From Saccharopolyspora sp. SCSIO 74807 (GTDB lineage: Bacteria > Actinomycetota > Actinomycetes > Mycobacteriales > Pseudonocardiaceae): 64,000 nt of DNA. The DNA is taken from NCBI RefSeq assembly GCF_037023755.1, contig NZ_CP146100.1:6045501-6109500 (forward strand), written 5' to 3'. This document shows, in pieces, positions 52,401-61,510 of this stretch. How positions within the stretch are numbered: position 1 is the first letter of the stretch; the number at the start of each line of letters is the position of its first letter. The translations under genes and the position numbers were made by a program. The notes under the pieces are model-generated. The model saw only the letters and a list, made by a program, of their open reading frames with translations, searched no databases and was not told the origin of the DNA.

Positions 52401-53684
52401 TCAGTCCGCGCGTTCGGTGTCGCCCGACCGGGCGCGGGAGCGGAGTCGCCGGATGATCGCCCGGCCCAGCAGACCGGCGGCGAACACCACCAGCCCGGCC
52501 AGCACGGAAGCCACCGGCAGGGTCGCGGCCAGTGTCAGGCAGCCGGACAGGCCGAGGACGTTGATCGCGCGGGGCCAGCGGCGCTGCTGCGCAGGCTGGG
52601 TGAACGCCGCGGCGTTCGCGATCGCGTAGTAGACCAGGACTCCGAAGCTGGAGAACCCGATCGCGCCCCGCAGATCCGTGGTCAGCACCAGCACGACGAC
52701 GATCGCGGCGACGACGACTTCGGCGTGGTGCGGAACCCGGCGCCGCGGATGGACCGCGGCGAGGAACCCGGGCAGGTCGTTGCCCCTGGCCATCGCCATG
52801 GTGGTGCGGCCGAGACCGGCGATCAGCGCAAGCAGTGCGCCGAGGCTGGCGGCGGCCGCGCCGAGACGCGCCAGCACCGCCAGCGGTCCGTGCCCGGCGG
52901 CGGTCAAGGCCTGGGCCAGCGGAGCGGACGCTGCGGCCAGCTGCTGCGGGCCGAGCACGAGCAGCAGGACCACGCCGACCGCGGCGTACACGAGCAGGGC
53001 CAGTGCCAGCGCGGAAAGCACGGCGCGCGGAATCGTGCGCGCGGGCTCGCGGACCTCCTCACCGAGGGTGGCGATGCGCGCGTACCCGGCGAAGGCGAAG
53101 AACAGCAGGCCCGCGGCCTGCAACACGCCGAGCGCCCCGTGCGGGGACCATCCGTCCGCCAACCGGGACGGCTCACCGGCCGGAGCCGACAGCGCGAGCA
53201 CCACGACCAGCACGATCACGACCACCGCCAGCAGCGCGCGGGTCAGCGCCGCGGTGCGGGTGATCCCGGCGTAGTTCACCGCCGCCAGCAGCACGACCGC
53301 GGCCGCGGCGGCAGCGTGCTCGTGACCGGGCGCGACGTAGGCGGCGAACGTCAGCGCCATCGCCGCGCAACTCGCGGTCTTACCGATCACGAATCCCCAG
53401 CCGGCGAGGAATCCCCACCAGTGCCCCAACCGCTCACGCCCGTAGACGTAGGTGCCCCCGGCCATCGGGTAGACCGCCGCGAGCTGTGCGGAGGCGACCG
53501 CGTTGCAGTAGGCGATCAGCCCGGCGATCCCCAACGCAAGCAGCAGCCCGGTACCCGCCGCGGCGGCCGCGGGCGCGAAGGCGCCGAACACTCCGGCACC
53601 GAGCATCGAGCCGAGCCCGATCAGCGTCGCGTCCACCGCACCCAATCGCCGCTGCAGGACAGCTTCGGACGGTGTGGAACTCAT
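52401..53684 (-). CDS. APC-superfamily amino acid permease
   Basis: A 427-residue membrane protein with 12 predicted helices and the APC opening (LGSMLGAGVFGAFAPAAAAAG), plus GFVIGKTASCAAMALTFAAY and FAGYARIATLGEEVREP, typical of the family. GGAG precedes the ATG. It lies 32 bp downstream of trkA on the same strand but need not be co-transcribed. Substrate is unknown. Confidence 0.93.
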   Translation of the reverse strand: MSSTPSEAVLQRRLGAVDATLIGLGSMLGAGVFGAFAPAAAAAGTGLLLALGIAGLIAYCNAVASAQLAAVYPMAGGTYVYGRERLGHWWGFLAGWGFVIGKTASCAAMALTFAAYVAPGHEHAAAAAAVVLLAAVNYAGITRTAALTRALLAVVVIVLVVVLALSAPAGEPSRLADGWSPHGALGVLQAAGLLFFAFAGYARIATLGEEVREPARTIPRAVLSALALALLVYAAVGVVLLLVLGPQQLAAASAPLAQALTAAGHGPLAVLARLGAAAASLGALLALIAGLGRTTMAMARGNDLPGFLAAVHPRRRVPHHAEVVVAAIVVVLVLTTDLRGAIGFSSFGVLVYYAIANAAAFTQPAQQRRWPRAINVLGLSGCLTLAATLPVASVLAGLVVFAAGLLGRAIIRRLRSRARSGDTERAD

Positions 53685-53716
53685 CGGCGCTCCGTTTCGC
53701 CATCAGGGTTTCGTCA

Positions 53717-54391
53717 TCAGGTGAGGTCGGCGAAGCGTTCGACGTCGCGCGACCGCCCGGAAACGATGAGGATGTCGCCCTCGTACAGCCTCGTGTCCTG
53801 GGTGGCGTAGGTGAAGTCCGCGCCGGGCCGCTTGATGGCGACGACGGTGACTCCGTACTTGCTGCGGACCTTGCTCTCGCCCAGCGCGTGCCCGGCGGCC
53901 ATGGCGGGGGCGCGGGTCTTGACCATGGCGTAGTCGTCTTCGAACTCGATGTAGTCCAGCATCCGGCCGGTCACCAGGTGCGCCACCCGCTCACCCATGT
54001 CGTGCTCGGGAAGCACGACGTGGTGCGCGCCGACCCGTTCGAGGATGCGCCCGTGCTGGCGGCTCACGGCCTTGGCCCAGATGTGCCCGATCTCGAAGTC
54101 GGCCAGCAGCGAGGTCGTCAGGATGCTGGCCTCCAGATCGTCTCCGATGGCCACGACCGCGCGGTCGAAGTCGGGCACAGCGAGCTGCCGCAGCGCCTCC
54201 GGGTCGGTGCTGTCCGCGACGGCGGCGTGCGTGACCGAATCGGAGAACTGCTGCACGACGTGCGGCCGGGTGTCCAGGGCGAGCACCTCGGTGCCCCGTT
54301 CGATGAGTTCGACCGACAGCGAACCGCCGAACCGGCCCAGCCCGATCACGACCACGCGCGAGGGATTGCTGCGGGAGTTGTTAGCCGACAA
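53717..54391 (-). CDS. Potassium uptake regulatory subunit TrkA/KtrA
   Basis: A 224-residue RCK protein: VVVIGLGRFGGSLSVEL (NAD loop), TRPHVVQQFSD and a C-terminal RCK_C domain (GDILIVSGRSRDVERF). It gates the TrkH/KtrB membrane channel in response to nucleotides. It starts at a TTG that overlaps the trkH stop by 11 nt, with GGAGG 9 nt upstream. Confidence 0.95.
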   Translation of the reverse strand: MSANNSRSNPSRVVVIGLGRFGGSLSVELIERGTEVLALDTRPHVVQQFSDSVTHAAVADSTDPEALRQLAVPDFDRAVVAIGDDLEASILTTSLLADFEIGHIWAKAVSRQHGRILERVGAHHVVLPEHDMGERVAHLVTGRMLDYIEFEDDYAMVKTRAPAMAAGHALGESKVRSKYGVTVVAIKRPGADFTYATQDTRLYEGDILIVSGRSRDVERFADLT

Positions 54392-55784
54392 TGGGACGTT
54401 CCTCCGGTAGGTCGTAGCGACGGGTGCGTTCCCGCAGCGCGAGAGCGGAAGCCAAGGTGATCGGCCCGACGCGGCCGGTGAACATCAGCACCACCAGGAT
54501 GAGCTGCCCGGCGGTCGGCAGCTGGCCGGTGATGCCGGTCGACAACCCCACGGTGCTGAACGCGGAGACCGACTCGAACAGCACCGCGTCGAGCGAGAAC
54601 GGAGTGAGCACCAGCAGCGCCAGGCAGGCGGCGAAGACCAGGCCGACGCCGACCAGGACCACCGTCAGGGCTTGCCGGTGCACCTCGCGCGGCAGCTTGC
54701 GGCCGAGAACGTGCACGTTCGGCTCGCCGCGGACTTCGGCGAGCATCACGAACGCCAGCAGCGCGAACGTGGTCACCTTGATCCCGCCCGCCGTACCGGC
54801 GCTGCCGCCGCCGATGAACATCAGCACGTCGGTGATCAGCAGCGTGGCCGGTTGCAGTTCGCCCGTGTCCACGCTGTTGAATCCCGCGGTGCGCGGACTC
54901 ATGCCCTGGAAGAAGCCCGTGAGCATCTTGCCGCCCACCCCGAACTGCCCCAGCGTGTCCGGGTTGTCCCACTCGATGGCGGTGACCGCGACCGTGCCCA
55001 GCACCGCGAGCACGGCGTACGCGCCCAAGGTGATGCGGGTGTGCAACGACCAGCGGCGCTGCCGGCCCCGCAGGTGGCGCACGATCTCGAACAGCACGGG
55101 AAAACCCAGTCCGCCGAGCACCAGCGCCGCCACGATCGGCAGGCACACCCACGCATCGGTCGCATACCGGACCAGGCTGTCCGAGAACAACGCGAACCCG
55201 GCGTTGTTGAACGCCGAAACGGCGTGGAACACGCCCAGATAAGCCGCGTTCCCGAGCGATTCGCCGTAGTGGCCTGCGAACCTGGCGAACAGCACCAGCG
55301 CGGTCAGCGCTTCGACGGCGAGGCTGAGCACGACCACGCCGGAAATCACGCGGCGCACTTCACCGAGCCCGAAGCTCTTGGTCTCGGTCTGCGCGCTGCG
55401 TTGCAGTCGCAGCCCGAGGCGGCGGGTGACCAGCAGCCCCAGCAACGAGGCCAAGGTCATGATGCCGAAGCCGCCGATCTGGATCAGCCCCAGGAGCACG
55501 ACTTCACCGAAGGTCGACCAGTGCGCCGGTGTGTCGACCACGTACAACCCGGTCACGCACACCGCCGATGTCGCGGTGAACAGCGCCGTGCTCCAGCTCG
55601 TGGCTTCGCCCGTTTCGGTGGCCGCAGGCAGCATCAGCAGTACCGTGCCGACCAGCACCACCAGACCGAAACCCATCGCGACCACGCGCGCCGGATGCCG
55701 GGTGCCCGGCAGCCGCGAACGGACCGAGCGCCGCAGCGCCGACCACGCGGACCGCCCGGAGACCGCCGTTGCTCCTACCGGCAC
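54381..55784 (-). CDS. Potassium uptake membrane subunit TrkH/KtrB
   Basis: A 467-residue transporter with four M1-P-M2 repeats. The selectivity-filter glycines lie in TSAVCVTGLYV, SAFNNAGFALF, SPRTAGFNSV and SAFSTVGLSTG. These place it firmly in the Trk/Ktr family. GTG 55784 is the likely start, although the ribosome site is unclear and the first 35 residues are a basic extension. It forms the operon trkH-trkA. Confidence 0.95.
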   Translation of the reverse strand: MPVGATAVSGRSAWSALRRSVRSRLPGTRHPARVVAMGFGLVVLVGTVLLMLPAATETGEATSWSTALFTATSAVCVTGLYVVDTPAHWSTFGEVVLLGLIQIGGFGIMTLASLLGLLVTRRLGLRLQRSAQTETKSFGLGEVRRVISGVVVLSLAVEALTALVLFARFAGHYGESLGNAAYLGVFHAVSAFNNAGFALFSDSLVRYATDAWVCLPIVAALVLGGLGFPVLFEIVRHLRGRQRRWSLHTRITLGAYAVLAVLGTVAVTAIEWDNPDTLGQFGVGGKMLTGFFQGMSPRTAGFNSVDTGELQPATLLITDVLMFIGGGSAGTAGGIKVTTFALLAFVMLAEVRGEPNVHVLGRKLPREVHRQALTVVLVGVGLVFAACLALLVLTPFSLDAVLFESVSAFSTVGLSTGITGQLPTAGQLILVVLMFTGRVGPITLASALALRERTRRYDLPEERPIVG

Positions 55785-56023
55785 CGCCGCCCCCGGCTCT
55801 CACCAGCACACACATTCCCAGCCACAGGCGGGAGAACCTACCGGGCCCGGCGGCCACCACCAACACGACGTGACGAAGTCGTGCGCAGCCGACCGAGCCC
55901 ACGACGGACGATCTCGTAGGTCCGGCGCCGGGCCGTTGTATCCACGTGCAACGCGGTTGACTTGTTTGTCCGTCGTGCGGCAAGTTTTCCTACCGGTTTG
56001 CTCGTCTAACGATCGGAGGAACG

Positions 56024-57244
56024 GTGTCCGGCGCTTCGTCGACGCGGACGTCCGGCGCCCCCGGCACCGGAACCCGGTTGCCCGCCGAGATCTGGGTGCT
56101 GCTGTGCGGCAGCTTCATCGTCGCGGTGGGCATGGGCATCGTGTCCCCCGCGCTGCCCGCCTTCGCCACCTCCTTCGACGTCGGCGTGACCGCGGCCTCG
56201 TTCATCGTCAGCGCCTTCGCGCTCATGCGGCTGGCGTTCGCGCCGGTCAGCGGGCGGCTGGTGGCGTGGTTCGGGGAACGGCGGATCTACGTCCTGGGCA
56301 TCTCGATCGTCGGAGTGAGCAGCGCGGCCTGCGCGTTCGCCGGGTCGTACTGGCAGCTGCTGCTGTTCCGCGCGCTCGGCGGTATCGGCTCGACGATGTT
56401 CACCGTCTCGGCCGTAGCGCTGCTGGTCCGCCTGGCGCCGCCGCACCTTCGCGGGCGGGCCTCCGGGCTGTGGGCGACGAGCTTCCTGCTGGGCAACATC
56501 TCCGGGCCGATCGTCGGCGGCGTCATGGTCGGCTTCTCGCTGCGCCTGCCGTTCCTGACCTACGGTGCCGCGCTGTTCCTGGCCGCGTTCGTCGGCTGGC
56601 TGCTGCTGCGGAACTCGACGCTGGCCGCGCCGGTCACCGGCGACGCTGCGGCGATGACCGTCGGCGATGCGCTGCGGATGCCCAGCTACCGGGCCGCGCT
56701 GCTGTCGAACTTCAGCACCGGGTGGGCCGTGCTCGGCGTGCGGATCGCGCTGATCCCGCTGTTCGTGGTCCAAGTGCTGCACTCCACGCAGTCCATGGCG
56801 GGCGTGGCGCTGTCGGTGTTCGCCGCGGGCAACGCAGCGGTGATCATGATTTCCGGACGGCTGTCCGACACCCGCGGGCGCAAACCGCTGGTGCTGACCG
56901 GGCTCGCCGTCACCGCGGTCGGCACCGCGGCACTGGGTTTCAGCACCTCGATACCGATGTTCTTGGCGTCCTCGCTGGTCGCCGGGGTGGGTGCGGGCCT
57001 GCTCAACCCGGCGCAGAACGCCGCCGTGGCCGACTTGATCGGCACGAAGAACAAGGGCGGACCGGTACTGGCCGCGTTCCAGATGGCCGCCGACGTCGGG
57101 GCGATCCTCGGGCCGCTGATCACCGGGGTCCTCGCCGACGCGGTGTCGTACCAGGCGGCGTTCGCGGTCACCGGGTTGACCGCGTTGCTCGCACTGGGCG
57201 CGTGGCTGACCGCGCCGGACACCCGCGGCCGCGCGGAAACCTGA
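56024..57244 (+). CDS. MFS transporter, drug exporter-like
   Basis: A 406-residue protein with 12 helices. The motif A form LMRLAFAPVSGRLVAWFGERR lies after helix 2 and SGRLSDTRGRKPLVLTG after helix 8. The first half FIVAVGMGIVSPALPAFATSF is typical of DHA1-type multidrug exporters. The GTG has GGAGG 4 nt upstream. It diverges from trkH across 239 bp, which hold no gene. Substrate unknown. Confidence 0.92.
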   Translation: MSGASSTRTSGAPGTGTRLPAEIWVLLCGSFIVAVGMGIVSPALPAFATSFDVGVTAASFIVSAFALMRLAFAPVSGRLVAWFGERRIYVLGISIVGVSSAACAFAGSYWQLLLFRALGGIGSTMFTVSAVALLVRLAPPHLRGRASGLWATSFLLGNISGPIVGGVMVGFSLRLPFLTYGAALFLAAFVGWLLLRNSTLAAPVTGDAAAMTVGDALRMPSYRAALLSNFSTGWAVLGVRIALIPLFVVQVLHSTQSMAGVALSVFAAGNAAVIMISGRLSDTRGRKPLVLTGLAVTAVGTAALGFSTSIPMFLASSLVAGVGAGLLNPAQNAAVADLIGTKNKGGPVLAAFQMAADVGAILGPLITGVLADAVSYQAAFAVTGLTALLALGAWLTAPDTRGRAET

Positions 57245-57261
57245 GCCCTGCGCGAGCCTTC

Positions 57262-57312
57262 GCCACTCGCCGTCGAGGGAGGCCCACTCGCCTCCGAGGG
57301 AGGCGCAGTGGC
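57262..57312. terminator. Direct and inverted repeats between the convergent MFS and SDR genes
   Basis: The sequence CACTCGCCNNCGAGGGAGG occurs twice in tandem, and GCCTCC-GAG-GGAGGC forms a tight hairpin at 57290-57304. Outer arms GCCACT and AGTGGC close a larger structure. It likely ends transcription from both sides. Confidence 0.5.
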
Positions 57313-57393
57313 GCCCAGAACTCTATTCGCGCGCTCGGGCGGACGACGATCCGCCGACGGGGCCGCATCGCTGCCGCCGACCGGCGGGCCGGC

Positions 57394-58182
57394 TCAGTCG
57401 CGAGGCTTGGCCTTGCGCGCGTGGCGCGCGGCTTTGAGGGGTTCGGGCAGGAAGCGGTTCAGCAGCGCTTCGCGCTTGGTCGCGCCATCCCCCGCGACTA
57501 TCTCGGCCTTGCCCGCCAGCAGCGCGTCGAAGCCTTGGCGGGCGACCTCGGCTTTGTCGTTCTTGCCTGCGTTCGGGCCGAATGCGGTGTTGTTCATCCC
57601 GGCGCGGGCGTGGAAATCGCTGTTCGTCGCGCCGGGCAGCATGGTGGTGACACTGACGCCGGTGCCGCGCAGTTCTTCCCGGAGCCCGAGGGCGAACATG
57701 CGGGTGAACGCGCGCGAAGGTCCGTAGACGGTTTCGTACGGGGTCGGCAGCGTGGCCGACACCGACGACGTGATCAAGATCCGGCCTCGGCGCTGCCCGG
57801 CCATGGCCGTCGCGACCCGCTTCGCCAGCTGCACCACCGAGCTGACGTTCAGCTCGATCAGGTTCAGCTCCTGATCGAGGTCGTTGTCGAGGAAGGCGCC
57901 GCCGATGCTGACCCCCGCGTTGATCGCGGCCGCCTCCAGCGGCCGGTCGGTCGCCACGACGGCTCGCCAGACCTTCTCGACTTCCGCCCGGTCGCTCAGG
58001 TCCGCCTGCACCGCCTCGACCTCGGCGCCGATGCGGCGGAACTCATCGGCGGCCGCATCGATGCCGGCGCTGCGCCCGGTGGCGACCAGGTCGAACCCGC
58101 GCCGGGCGAACAGTGCGGCGAGCTCGTAGCCGATTCCGTTGGACGCGCCGGTGACCAGGGCCAGCGGCCTTCCGTTGCGCAT
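57394..58182 (-). CDS. Short-chain dehydrogenase/reductase with YxxxR in place of YxxxK
   Basis: A 262-residue SDR: TGASNGIG (cofactor loop), NAGVS, catalytic Ser in ITSSVSATLP, then VYGPSRAF. The active-site Lys following Tyr is replaced by Arg. ATG 58182 has AGGAG 6 nt upstream. The C-terminal tail (LNRFLPEPLKAARHARKAKPRD, cited in part) is basic. The Lys change may slow or alter cofactor chemistry, or may be tolerated. Confidence 0.88.
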   Translation of the reverse strand: MRNGRPLALVTGASNGIGYELAALFARRGFDLVATGRSAGIDAAADEFRRIGAEVEAVQADLSDRAEVEKVWRAVVATDRPLEAAAINAGVSIGGAFLDNDLDQELNLIELNVSSVVQLAKRVATAMAGQRRGRILITSSVSATLPTPYETVYGPSRAFTRMFALGLREELRGTGVSVTTMLPGATNSDFHARAGMNNTAFGPNAGKNDKAEVARQGFDALLAGKAEIVAGDGATKREALLNRFLPEPLKAARHARKAKPRD

Positions 58183-58302
58183 GGGTCGCTCCTGTTTCAT
58201 CGCGGGCGGAAACGCTCTCCCACCGGGGTCGGCCATTCCGCCCGCAACGATGCATGGCCCGCGGCCCGGCCTCCGGCGGCCGGACCGCGGGCCGGTCGCG
58301 GA

Positions 58303-59403
58303 TCAGCGACCGAGGACTTTGCGCAGCGTCCCGAGCAGCACCTCGACGCGGTCCGGGCCCGCGTTCGGGCCCATCAGACCGATGCGCCACACCGTGTTGG
58401 CGTACTCGCCCGCACCGCCGCCGATCTCGATGCCGTAATCGTTGAGCAGCTGCTTGCGCACATCGGCGGAGTCCACCTGCTCCGGCACGACCACGCTGGT
58501 GAGCTGGTGCAGCCGGTGCCCTTCGGCCGCGAACAGCTCCAGGCCCATCTCCTGCAGGCCGCTCTGCAGCGCCGCACCGGCTTCGCGGTGGCGTTCGGCC
58601 ACCGCCGGCATCCCCTCCTCCAGGACGCGCCCGAGCGCGGCGTGCAGCGACGCGACCATCGCGGTGGGCGCGGTGTGGTGGTAAGCGCGGCCGCCGGACG
58701 CTCCGCCGGTGACGTAGTTGCCGATGAGGCCGAGGTCCAGGTACCAGGTCGTCGGCCGCTCGACCCGCCGCTGCCAGGCCCGTTCGGAGACCGTGAAGGG
58801 GGCGAGCCCGGGCGGCACGCCGAGGCACTTCTGGGTGCCCGCGTAGGCGATGTCCACGTTCCACGCGTCGAGTTCGATCTGCTCGCCGCCGATGGAGGTC
58901 ACGCAGTCGGCCAGCAGCAGGGTCCGCTCGTCGCGCTCCCGCAGTGCCGCCCCGAGCGCCCGGATGTCGCTGCGCACACCCGTGGAGGTCTCGGCGTGCA
59001 CGGCGGCGACGATCGACGGGCCGGGGTGCGCGGCCAGCACGCGCTCGATGTCGACCGGCTGGCCCCAGGTGTGCTCCACGCGCACGACCTCGGCGCCGTA
59101 GCGGGCGGCGACGTCGCACATCCGCTCGCCGAACAGGCCGTTGACCGCGACCACGACGACATCACCCGGGTGCACGAAGTTGACGAAGGCGGCTTCCATG
59201 CCGATCGAGCCGGTGCCGGAAAGCGGGAGCGTCCGGGCGTTCTCGGTGCCCCACACCGCGCGCAGGCGGCTGCCCGTCTCATCCAGCATCGCGAGGAACT
59301 CGGGGTCCAGGTGCCCCAGCATCGGGCTCGCCAGGCCCGCAGTCGCCTCCGGGTAGGCGTTCGTGGGTCCAGGTCCGAGCAATGAACGTTCGACGAGTGC
59401 CAT
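58303..59403 (-). CDS. Class V aminotransferase (serine-pyruvate / alanine-glyoxylate type)
   Basis: A 366-residue PLP enzyme with LSGTGSIGMEAAFVN (phosphate-binding region), VHAETSTGV, LLLADCVTSIGG and the PLP lysine in YAGTQKCLGVPPG. This is the pattern of alanine-glyoxylate aminotransferase and serine-pyruvate aminotransferase. The start has a weak site (GGGTGG). It is alone, followed by the SDR gene on the same strand 120 nt later. It could serve glyoxylate detoxification or purine/ureide metabolism, which would fit the urease nearby. Confidence 0.93.
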   Translation of the reverse strand: MALVERSLLGPGPTNAYPEATAGLASPMLGHLDPEFLAMLDETGSRLRAVWGTENARTLPLSGTGSIGMEAAFVNFVHPGDVVVVAVNGLFGERMCDVAARYGAEVVRVEHTWGQPVDIERVLAAHPGPSIVAAVHAETSTGVRSDIRALGAALRERDERTLLLADCVTSIGGEQIELDAWNVDIAYAGTQKCLGVPPGLAPFTVSERAWQRRVERPTTWYLDLGLIGNYVTGGASGGRAYHHTAPTAMVASLHAALGRVLEEGMPAVAERHREAGAALQSGLQEMGLELFAAEGHRLHQLTSVVVPEQVDSADVRKQLLNDYGIEIGGGAGEYANTVWRIGLMGPNAGPDRVEVLLGTLRKVLGR

Positions 59404-59801
59404 ACGGCCACCCTAGGTGAATCGTTGCACCGCACCTCAAGGCGTGGTCGGCGCTCGGCACGCCGCCGCGCGAGTCGGCACCGCGACCGCCGGCGAACCT
59501 CGGCCGCACTACCGGCCCTTTCACCGATGTGCGCAGCGACTACGGCTGACGGTCATCGCCCAACCGGTTCGGGTCAGCGGGCGAGCTTGCATTCGCGTGC
59601 GATCCACGGACGACGGTTCAACAAGGCCGTCAGTTCGTTCCGCGGCCACAGCACGATGTCCGGACGCTTGGCGGCGTCGTCACCATGCCCGTCGGCGGCC
59701 GGGGAACACCCCGGCTCTCGCTGCATTTTCGCTGCCCGGTGCGGCGCGGCTCGCACGTCGACCGGGGAAGTCGGTGAACGGCGACGGTTAGGATGCCGGG
59801 C
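59404..59801. other. Mostly empty intergenic region before the GT-B-like gene
   Basis: About 400 bp between divergent genes. Apart from one doubtful 50-codon frame on the reverse strand (59574-59726), I see no coding region, tRNA-like cloverleaf or clear hairpin. It must hold the promoters of both flanking genes. Confidence 0.5.
59574..59726 (-). CDS. Doubtful 50-residue hypothetical protein
   Basis: An ATG-started frame with GC-rich third positions, including RPDIVLWPRNELTALLNRRP and ending in TGA. No ribosome site is seen, and the frame continues upstream as a shadow of the next gene. It could be real or chance. Confidence 0.2.
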   Translation of the reverse strand: MQREPGCSPAADGHGDDAAKRPDIVLWPRNELTALLNRRPWIARECKLAR

Positions 59802-61487
59802 ATGTGGTCGCTGCCGTGGGCCGAAGTACTGGTGGGCGAGAAAGGGCGTTCGTGGCGAACGGTTCCGCAGGTGCGCACGGTTCTCGTGGTGGTGCACACG
59901 GTGACCGCGGCGACCCGGCTGTTCGACGTGCTCGGCCTGTGGGCGCGCGATTCCCGGGTGCAGACCGTCTTCACCTGCACCGGGACCAGCGCCTTCAGCC
60001 AAGGGACCGAGGAATTCCTGCGGGATCGGGGAATTGAGCCGATCACCTGGCAGGCGGCGGTGGAACGCGAATTCGACCTCGCGGTCGCCGCGAGCTACGG
60101 GGGGCCGTTGCACGATGTGCAAGCCCCATTGCTCATTCTGCCGCACGGCATGGGATATAATAAATTGCAACCCGGTTCCCGGTTCCCGGTTCCCGGTTCC
60201 CGGATCCCGGAGCCGGTCTTCGGTCTTTCCGAGTCGTCGTTGCTGCACGACGGCAGGCTCATCCCCTCGGTGGCGGTCCTGTCGCACTCCGAGCAGCGAG
60301 AACGGCTCCGCGAGTACTGCCAGCAGGCCGTCGACATCGCGCTGATCGCCGGTGATCCGTGCTTCGACCGGATGCTGGCGAGCCGTCCGCTGCGGGAGAC
60401 GTACCGGCGGCACCTCGGTGCGCACCCGGACCAGCGGGTGCTCGTGATCTCCTCGACCTGGGGCGAGCGATCCCTCTACGGCTGCTTTCCGTCGCTGGTC
60501 TCGCAGCTGGCGCGGCGGCTTCCGCTGGACGAGTACCGCATCGTCGTCGCCCTGCACCCGAACATCTGGTGCGCGCACACCCCGTGGCAGGTCCGGAACT
60601 GGACCGACGAATGGACGCGCGCCGGTGTCACCGTGCTGCCTCCGGAAGAAGGCTGGCGCGCCGCGCTCGTCGCCGCGGACCTCACCATCGGCGACCACGG
60701 TTCGGTCACCTTCTACGCAGCAGCGCTGGGCGTTCCGGTGTTGCTGGCATCCGCTCCGGTGGAAGCGGTCGACCCGGCCTCCCCGATCGCCCGGCTGCTG
60801 CGGACCGCACCGCGACTAGACCCGGACGGCGAGCTGCCTGCTCAGCTCGAATCGACGATCACCGCGCACGATCCGGAGCGCTATTCGTCCATCACCGCGC
60901 ACACCACGTCGGTTCCCGGGGAATCGGCGCGGCTGTTGCGCTCCAGCGTGTACGGCCACCTCGGACTCGACGAACCTGCGTTCCCGGCCGAGACCACCAC
61001 CGCACCACTACCCGATGTTGCGAATTCGGAGCCGATTAGCCAAATCGTGCACCTCGGATTCGGCGACAGCCGGGATCACGCTGTCGTGACGCGGTTTCCG
61101 GCCGAATCGCTCCGGGACGCGACCCGGCTGCCGTCCGAGGCGGTGCTCGTGGCGACCACGTCCGAAACGTCCCGGCGTTGGCTGGAGTGGGCCGAAATCC
61201 TGCTCGACGACGGCCGCTGCGCCGATCCGGGGCAATGGATCCGCAGCACGCTCGCCCGGCTTCCCACGGCGGTGCTGGCGGCGACCAGGGACCCCGCGGG
61301 CCGCTGGGTCGTCGGCGGTCTCGACGTCGCGGCCGTGCGCTTCACCGGCCCGGACGAGCTGGCGCCTGCCTACGCCGCGTTCGTGCACGCGTGGGTCGCG
61401 GCGGACGAGTGCGTCCACGACATGCCCGCGACGGTGACCTTCGGGCTCGGCGGCCGGAACGTGACCGCAGCTGTCGACGCGAGCTGA
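59802..61487 (+). CDS. GT-B-like protein related to CDP-glycerol glycerophosphotransferases
   Basis: A protein of about 561 residues. The N-terminal half (VRTVLVVVHTVTAATRLFDVL) and the second half (VVALHPNIWCAH, LVAADLTIGDHGSVTFYAAALGVP) show the two Rossmann domains and donor-site motif of GT-B enzymes of the TagF/epimerase type. An HGMGYNKL motif sits in the first domain, followed by a low-complexity segment from a 7-bp repeat. A C-terminal domain of about 140 residues is unassigned. ATG 59802 has AGG at workable spacing; ATG 59793 is possible. It may modify envelope glycopolymers, but activity is inferred. Confidence 0.7.
   Translation: MWSLPWAEVLVGEKGRSWRTVPQVRTVLVVVHTVTAATRLFDVLGLWARDSRVQTVFTCTGTSAFSQGTEEFLRDRGIEPITWQAAVEREFDLAVAASYGGPLHDVQAPLLILPHGMGYNKLQPGSRFPVPGSRIPEPVFGLSESSLLHDGRLIPSVAVLSHSEQRERLREYCQQAVDIALIAGDPCFDRMLASRPLRETYRRHLGAHPDQRVLVISSTWGERSLYGCFPSLVSQLARRLPLDEYRIVVALHPNIWCAHTPWQVRNWTDEWTRAGVTVLPPEEGWRAALVAADLTIGDHGSVTFYAAALGVPVLLASAPVEAVDPASPIARLLRTAPRLDPDGELPAQLESTITAHDPERYSSITAHTTSVPGESARLLRSSVYGHLGLDEPAFPAETTTAPLPDVANSEPISQIVHLGFGDSRDHAVVTRFPAESLRDATRLPSEAVLVATTSETSRRWLEWAEILLDDGRCADPGQWIRSTLARLPTAVLAATRDPAGRWVVGGLDVAAVRFTGPDELAPAYAAFVHAWVAADECVHDMPATVTFGLGGRNVTAAVDAS
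60171..60212 (+). repeat. Heptanucleotide tandem repeat inside the GT-B-like gene
   Basis: Four perfect CCCGGTT units (60171-60198) are followed by CCCGGAT and CCCGGAG. Seven is not a multiple of three, so loss or gain of one unit shifts the frame of the gene. In protein it yields PGSRFPVPGSRIPEP. Such repeats are typical contingency loci. Confidence 0.85.
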
Positions 61488-61510
61488 CCCCCGCCGGTCG
61501 GGAAGGGCGG

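Noticed and set aside
55378-59385. A 1335-codon open frame spanning trkH, MFS, SDR and aminotransferase
   Set aside because: It crosses four well-identified genes in the wrong frame or strand and has no domain signature.
60156-60161. TATAAT considered as a certain -10 promoter
   Set aside because: No -35 element at 16-18 bp and it lies within a conserved protein motif; kept only as an observation.
60171-60212. Tandem repeat considered as a CRISPR or attachment site
   Set aside because: Units are 7 bp with no spacers and lie inside a coding gene.
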